Origin: Haloechinothrix aidingensis
Lineage (GTDB): Bacteria; Actinomycetota; Actinomycetes; Mycobacteriales; Pseudonocardiaceae
Reading direction: 5' to 3'
NCBI RefSeq assembly: GCF_013450155.1
Contig: NZ_JACCKD010000004.1
Location: 310,001 to 374,000 of the forward strand
Length of the DNA stretch: 64,000 nucleotides
Shown piece after piece: positions 60,125-64,000 of this stretch; position 1 is the first letter of the stretch, and every line of letters begins with the position of its first letter. A program made the translations under genes and the position numbers. The notes beneath the pieces are model-generated. The model was not told the origin of the DNA. It was given only the letters and a program-made list of their open reading frames with translations, and ran no database searches.

Positions 60125-61429
60125 CTAGTTGTCATCGGGGCTCTCCTCGCGCTCCACCCGCGGGTACTCGCCGGTGAACGGCCCCGGATCCTCCGCGGAG
60201 CCCGGCGCAGGATACGGGTTCTTGCGGTCCACAATCTCGTTGGTATCCAGCGGCAACCCGCGCAGCGACTTCTCGTTGAACAACGGCTGCAGCCGGGCCA
60301 GCCACCCGTTGGGCGCCAGCGCCGCTGCCGGTTCGGTGGTGGTGAGGAACCCGGCGAGGTCGCGCCCGTAGGGACGCAGGTAGGACAGCATCGGATTCAC
60401 GTCCGCCAGCGCCACCTGAACCTCCGGCAGCAGCTCGCGCGCGTGCCCGGAGACGGTCGGCACCCGGGTGAGGGTGTCCGGTGCCGCCTCGAGTGTGCCG
60501 TCCAGCGGGGGCAGCAGCGCCCGCAGGTCGTGTGCGGTCGCGGGTAGCTCCTCGAGGGCGGCGGTGAGCTCGGGTGCGGCCTCGGTGAGGTCGGCCGCGA
60601 CCGGGCCGAGGGCCTCCGACAGCCGGGTGACGTCGTCTGTGGCCTCCCGGGTGGCATCGAGCACGCCGGGAAGCTCGCGCATGACCGTCTCGAGCTGCTC
60701 GCTACCCTCCGCGGTCGCCCGGGTGACGGTGTCCGCGTCGTCGACCAACCGGGCGATCTGCCCCTGCCGGGTGTCGAGCGCCTCGAGCAGCTGCGCGGTG
60801 TTGCCGGTCAACCGTTCCAGCGAGTCCGACTGCGACGCCAGCGCGTCGACCGCGGTGCCACCGTCCCTGCCGATGTGTCCGAGGCCGGTCAGCGCGCGCG
60901 AGATGCTCTCCTGGCTGTCCTCGGTGGACGCGCCGAGGGAGCGCACGCTGCCTGCCAGCGCGTCCCTCGCGGGTTCGTCGAGGTCGTCGAGCACGTCGTT
61001 GAGATCGACCTCCTGGCTCGCCGCATCCGCGGGCAGCGCGGCGCCGTTCGGCAGGGCGGCACCGTCCCCGTCGGTGATCTCCAGGAACGTCTCCTGCAGC
61101 AGCGTCTTCGACCGCACGCGCAGGGTCGCGCCCTCGTGCACCGGCGTGGCCCGCTCGCCGAGCTGCATCACCACCCGCGCCCGGTCACCTGCGGGCTCGA
61201 TCTCGACGACCTCGCCGACCGGGGTGCCTGCCACCATCACGTCGGCGTTCTCGGCGAGGTTGGACACGTGCGGCACGGAGGCCGACACACGGTAGCCCTC
61301 GTCGCTGACCAGCGGGATCCGGCCGCCGGAGCTGGTCCACAGGAACGCGAACAGCAGCACGCAGGCCGTCACGAACGCCAGCACGACACCGAGCCGGATA
61401 TGGCGCATCAAGGTGTGGGGAATCGTCAT
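60125..61429 (-). CDS. MCE-family (MlaD-domain) protein, third in the cluster
   Basis: 434 residues: an N-terminal membrane anchor (about residues 10-32), an MCE/MlaD domain (GYRVSASVPHVSNLAENADV, VMVAGTPVGEVVEIE), then a long alpha-helical coiled region (VDLNDVLDDLDEPARDALAG, LARLVDDADTV-type heptads) and a charged tail. In Mce complexes such helices build the hydrophobic lipid tunnel. It begins 8 bp after the previous MCE gene. Confidence 0.9.
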   Translation of the reverse strand: MTIPHTLMRHIRLGVVLAFVTACVLLFAFLWTSSGGRIPLVSDEGYRVSASVPHVSNLAENADVMVAGTPVGEVVEIEPAGDRARVVMQLGERATPVHEGATLRVRSKTLLQETFLEITDGDGAALPNGAALPADAASQEVDLNDVLDDLDEPARDALAGSVRSLGASTEDSQESISRALTGLGHIGRDGGTAVDALASQSDSLERLTGNTAQLLEALDTRQGQIARLVDDADTVTRATAEGSEQLETVMRELPGVLDATREATDDVTRLSEALGPVAADLTEAAPELTAALEELPATAHDLRALLPPLDGTLEAAPDTLTRVPTVSGHARELLPEVQVALADVNPMLSYLRPYGRDLAGFLTTTEPAAALAPNGWLARLQPLFNEKSLRGLPLDTNEIVDRKNPYPAPGSAEDPGPFTGEYPRVEREESPDDN

Positions 61430-61437
61430 GGCGTGCT

Positions 61438-62703
61438 CTACTCTCGCTCCTCGTCGGACGGCGACAGGTTGTCCAGCAGCGGGATCGAGCTGGGCGACAG
61501 CTGCGCGACCCCGCGCACGATCGGGCCGCTACCGTCATGGACGCTTGCCACCGAGTTGGTGTTGTAGACGAAGGCGTTCACATCGTCCAGCCGGGGAACC
61601 AGGCTTGACGTCACCGGGTCGAGGTGGGCGGTCATCCGGTTGACGTCCGGCAGGGCCTCGCGCGTGTCCGCGACGGCCGGCCGCAGGTCCTCCACCACGG
61701 GACCCGCCCGATCCACGACGGGACTGGCCTTCTCCGTCACGCTGCCCGCGCGTTCCAGAGCCGGGTCGAGGTCCTCCAGGGCCGCCGACAGCGGCTCGGC
61801 AGCGGCGTGCACGTTCTCCAGCGTCGGGTCGAGCTCGCCGCTGAGCCGTTCGACGCTGCCCATCGCCTCGGTCAGTGTCTCGGTCACGCCGGGCAGCCGC
61901 CGCAGCGACTCCTCCAGCGGGGTGTCCTGCTCACCGAGGCCGCGCAGGGTCTGCTCGAGCGTGTCGGCGATGGCGACCAGCCGCTGGTCGTTCTTCCCGA
62001 CGGTCTCCGAGATCGTGGACAGGGCGCTGATGAGCTCGGCAACCTTGTCCTTGCGCTCCCGCAGCGACTCCACCACCGGGCGCAGCTCCTCGAGCACCCG
62101 GTCGGTTGCCGAGAGCCCGCCGGACAGCTCCTCGGGAGCGTTGGCCAGAGCGGTGTCGGTCTCGACGATCAGCGCCGCCATCGCGTCCCGCGTGTCGCCG
62201 TCGAGGTGTCCCAGCACCTCGTCGAACTGCACGGGGCGCTTGGTGTTTGCCACCGGCAACGTCTCCCCGCCGGAGAGCTCCTCCCCTGGCGGGCCACCGG
62301 GATCGATGGCCACGTACATCTCGTTGAGCGGGCTCTTGGGACGCAGCACCAGCTCGGCGTTGTCGTAGATCGTGTGCTCGGGCTCGACGGACAGCTCCAC
62401 CTCGGCCAACCCGTCCTCGGTGACCTCCGCGGCCTCGATCGCCCCGGCTGGCACGCCCGCGATCCGCACCTCGTGGCCCTGTCCCGGGGCGATCGCGGAG
62501 GCCTCCTCGAACTCCGCGCTGAAATGCAGCCGCTCCTCCCACGGCCACGCCAGCACGCCGGCACCCTGGTTGCCCAGGATGTAGCCGCCGACCCCCAGGC
62601 CCATGGCCACGACAACACCGAGGGCGAGCAGGTTGCGGCCCAGCTTCGGCTCGGTGCGCACCCGTTGCCACAGCACCCGCACCCGGTTCGTCCGCGCCGT
62701 CAT
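61438..62703 (-). CDS. MCE-family (MlaD-domain) protein, second in the cluster
   Basis: 421 residues with the same plan: membrane anchor (about 22-45), MCE domain (EEASAIAPGQGHEVRIAGVP, VPAGAIEAAEVTEDGLAEVE) and a long helical region with repeated leucine/valine heptads. It overlaps the neighbouring MCE gene by 4 bp. Without yrbE permeases or an Mkl ATPase in view, the exact partner set is unknown; these may lie to the right of the window. Confidence 0.9.
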   Translation of the reverse strand: MTARTNRVRVLWQRVRTEPKLGRNLLALGVVVAMGLGVGGYILGNQGAGVLAWPWEERLHFSAEFEEASAIAPGQGHEVRIAGVPAGAIEAAEVTEDGLAEVELSVEPEHTIYDNAELVLRPKSPLNEMYVAIDPGGPPGEELSGGETLPVANTKRPVQFDEVLGHLDGDTRDAMAALIVETDTALANAPEELSGGLSATDRVLEELRPVVESLRERKDKVAELISALSTISETVGKNDQRLVAIADTLEQTLRGLGEQDTPLEESLRRLPGVTETLTEAMGSVERLSGELDPTLENVHAAAEPLSAALEDLDPALERAGSVTEKASPVVDRAGPVVEDLRPAVADTREALPDVNRMTAHLDPVTSSLVPRLDDVNAFVYNTNSVASVHDGSGPIVRGVAQLSPSSIPLLDNLSPSDEERE

Positions 62704-63989
62704 CGTGGTACCTCCTCGGTCAGGCCCGTCAGGTGCTCGAACAGCCGGGTCAGGCTGACCGGCATCCCGGCGACCGAGTCCGTCCCGAACCCGACGTGGA
62801 ACCCGATGGCCGCCCCGTTGGCGTCGGTGGTGGAGATCGCCGCGCCGAAGTTGGAGAACATGTAGCCCAGCTCCTTGTAGAAGGGCCGGTCGGCGCCGCC
62901 TCCCTCGTAGGGGCCGCTGCCGTGCCAGTCGGAGAGCACGTTCTCGGTGATCGGGCCGTCCACGCGGTCCATCACCGGGCCGCGCACGTCCTCAAGCGAG
63001 CGGGTAAGCGCGCGGGTGGCCGGGATCAGGTCGTCCACGAGCGGGCGCGTCTCACCCATCAGCTCCCGCAGGTCCCGCACCACCGGACGCGCGGTGACCA
63101 GCACAGGCTCCAAGGTGTCCAGCGTGTCGTTCAGCCTGCCCGCCAGCGGCCGCAGGTCGTCCGCCGTGGCTTCGAGCGTGTCCAGCGAGCCGTCCAGATG
63201 CTTCAGGCCGGACTCGGTCGCGGCCAGCGCCGTCGGCAGCCGCTCCACCGTCCGGCCGATATCCGCCGAGCGCTCGCCGAGCACCCGGCTCGTGGTGGCC
63301 ATGTTGTCCACGATGGATTCCAACTGGCCGTCCTGCTCGTTGAGTACCGCACCGACCGACTCGAGCCCACCCACCAGTTCCGGCAGGTCCGTTGCCGGCT
63401 CGGTGCCGCGCGCCGCGTCCAGCACCTCGCCCGCAGGCTCCATGGTGTCGGGCGCCGACTCCAGCAACTCGTCGATCGCCGACCGCGACTCCTCGCTGCC
63501 CAGTGTGTGGTCCAGCCGCGGAACCACCCCCTGCAGCGCCTCCAGGGTGTCCGGCTGCAGGTCGTTGACGACCTGGCCGAGCTCGACCGGTGTCTCGGTA
63601 CGCTCGGTCGGGATCACGCCGTCGAACTCGCCCTCGAGGCCCCCTGTGGCCAGGTCGACGTAGTAGTTGCCGCCCAGCAGGGTGGTCGGCCGGATCGCGG
63701 CGGACGGCTGCGATCCCAGCTTCTCCAGCGCGGACCGCTCGACCTTGACCGCCACGGCGGTGTCGTCCTCGCCGACGCGATCGACCCCGGTGACCGTGCC
63801 CACCTCCACACCGGAGACCTTGACCTCCGAGGCATAGGGTTCCAGGCCGTACGCGCGGTCGAAGTGCACCGTGATCTTCTCCCCCGAGGAGAGCACGGTG
63901 GTGATGGGTTGCTTGTAGAACAGCGCGACGGACGCGGCCACGACAACGACGATCAGTACGACACCGATCCGGACAGGGGAGCGCGCCAC
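62700..63989 (-). CDS. MCE-family (MlaD-domain) protein, first in view
   Basis: 429 residues. Membrane anchor at about 7-25, MCE domain with KITVHFDRAYGLEPYASEVK and VSGVEVGTVTGVDRV, NYYVDL, then a helical domain (LEALQGVVPRLDHTLG) and a C-terminal globular end. The GTG at 63989 gives a sensible anchor, but it lies 12 bp from the window end and no ribosome site can be checked; a start further upstream is possible. It heads the visible operon. Confidence 0.87.
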   Translation of the reverse strand: MARSPVRIGVVLIVVVVAASVALFYKQPITTVLSSGEKITVHFDRAYGLEPYASEVKVSGVEVGTVTGVDRVGEDDTAVAVKVERSALEKLGSQPSAAIRPTTLLGGNYYVDLATGGLEGEFDGVIPTERTETPVELGQVVNDLQPDTLEALQGVVPRLDHTLGSEESRSAIDELLESAPDTMEPAGEVLDAARGTEPATDLPELVGGLESVGAVLNEQDGQLESIVDNMATTSRVLGERSADIGRTVERLPTALAATESGLKHLDGSLDTLEATADDLRPLAGRLNDTLDTLEPVLVTARPVVRDLRELMGETRPLVDDLIPATRALTRSLEDVRGPVMDRVDGPITENVLSDWHGSGPYEGGGADRPFYKELGYMFSNFGAAISTTDANGAAIGFHVGFGTDSVAGMPVSLTRLFEHLTGLTEEVPR

Positions 63990-64000
63990 GCTCGCGAGGA

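Overview
The window is high-GC actinobacterial DNA with short intergenic gaps, many GTG starts, 1-4 bp stop/start overlaps (ATGA, GTGA, TGATG) and typical actinomycete families: LAL/LuxR ATPase regulators, XRE-DUF5753 with DUF397, MCE proteins, DUF6545 and DUF3556 membrane proteins. A secreted polyester hydrolase resembling the Saccharomonospora/Thermobifida cutinases, a diaminobutyrate acetyltransferase (EctA) and the general gene mix suggest a member of the Pseudonocardiaceae. The genus is not determined.

Layout. 0-5.4 kb: a TetR regulator with its own palindrome, a broken cupredoxin gene, a large LAL regulator and a secreted cutinase/PET-hydrolase-type esterase. 5.4-7.5 kb: a CopB-type metal ATPase, converging on the cutinase across a strong hairpin. 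7.7-16.7 kb, all minus strand: a branched-chain-type ABC uptake system (livG-F-K-H-M), D-3-hydroxybutyrate dehydrogenase, a GAF/PucR regulator and, just downstream, a second secreted esterase. Together these could depolymerise and import hydroxyacid esters.

17.0-21.4 kb is a visibly AT-richer, horizontally acquired-looking block. Its core is a minus-strand operon in the order mauE-mauD-mauA, but the mauA position holds a Tat-exported protein with 10 cysteines and 7 histidines and only one tryptophan. Four further small genes of unknown function follow (membrane protein, unknown, unknown, lipoprotein). At its right edge lies the 3' remnant of a carboxymuconolactone-decarboxylase-type gene. This is the best candidate for an undescribed system here.

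21.6-25.2 kb: an MMPL exporter and its TetR regulator (with a perfect 15-bp-arm operator), then an orphan ectA. 25.4-28.4 kb: an accessory module with DUF397, an XRE regulator broken by an in-frame TGA, three TTCCCTGGGAA-type palindromes and several tiny genes including zinc-ribbon proteins. 28.5-35.4 kb: lipid and redox catabolism (aldo/keto reductase; phosphotransferase, acyl-CoA dehydrogenase and adenylate cyclase operon; SDR and quinone oxidoreductase pair). 35.7-38.9 kb: an ImmA-like peptidase, DUF6545 membrane protein and unusual P450 cluster. 38.9-49.9 kb: mostly housekeeping and metabolic genes (MBL hydrolase, methyltransferases, NB-ARC LuxR regulator, PAP2, VOC, PEBP, thioesterase, PolX-PHP polymerase, CPBP protease). 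49.9-56.1 kb: an acyl-CoA synthetase, DUF3556 and FAD-oxidoreductase operon next to a PucR regulator. 56.2-64.0 kb: a compact envelope operon of three MCE proteins, an RND/MMPL transporter, a parvulin-like foldase and a small membrane protein, running off the right end.

No tRNA, rRNA, CRISPR array or intact insertion sequence was recognised.
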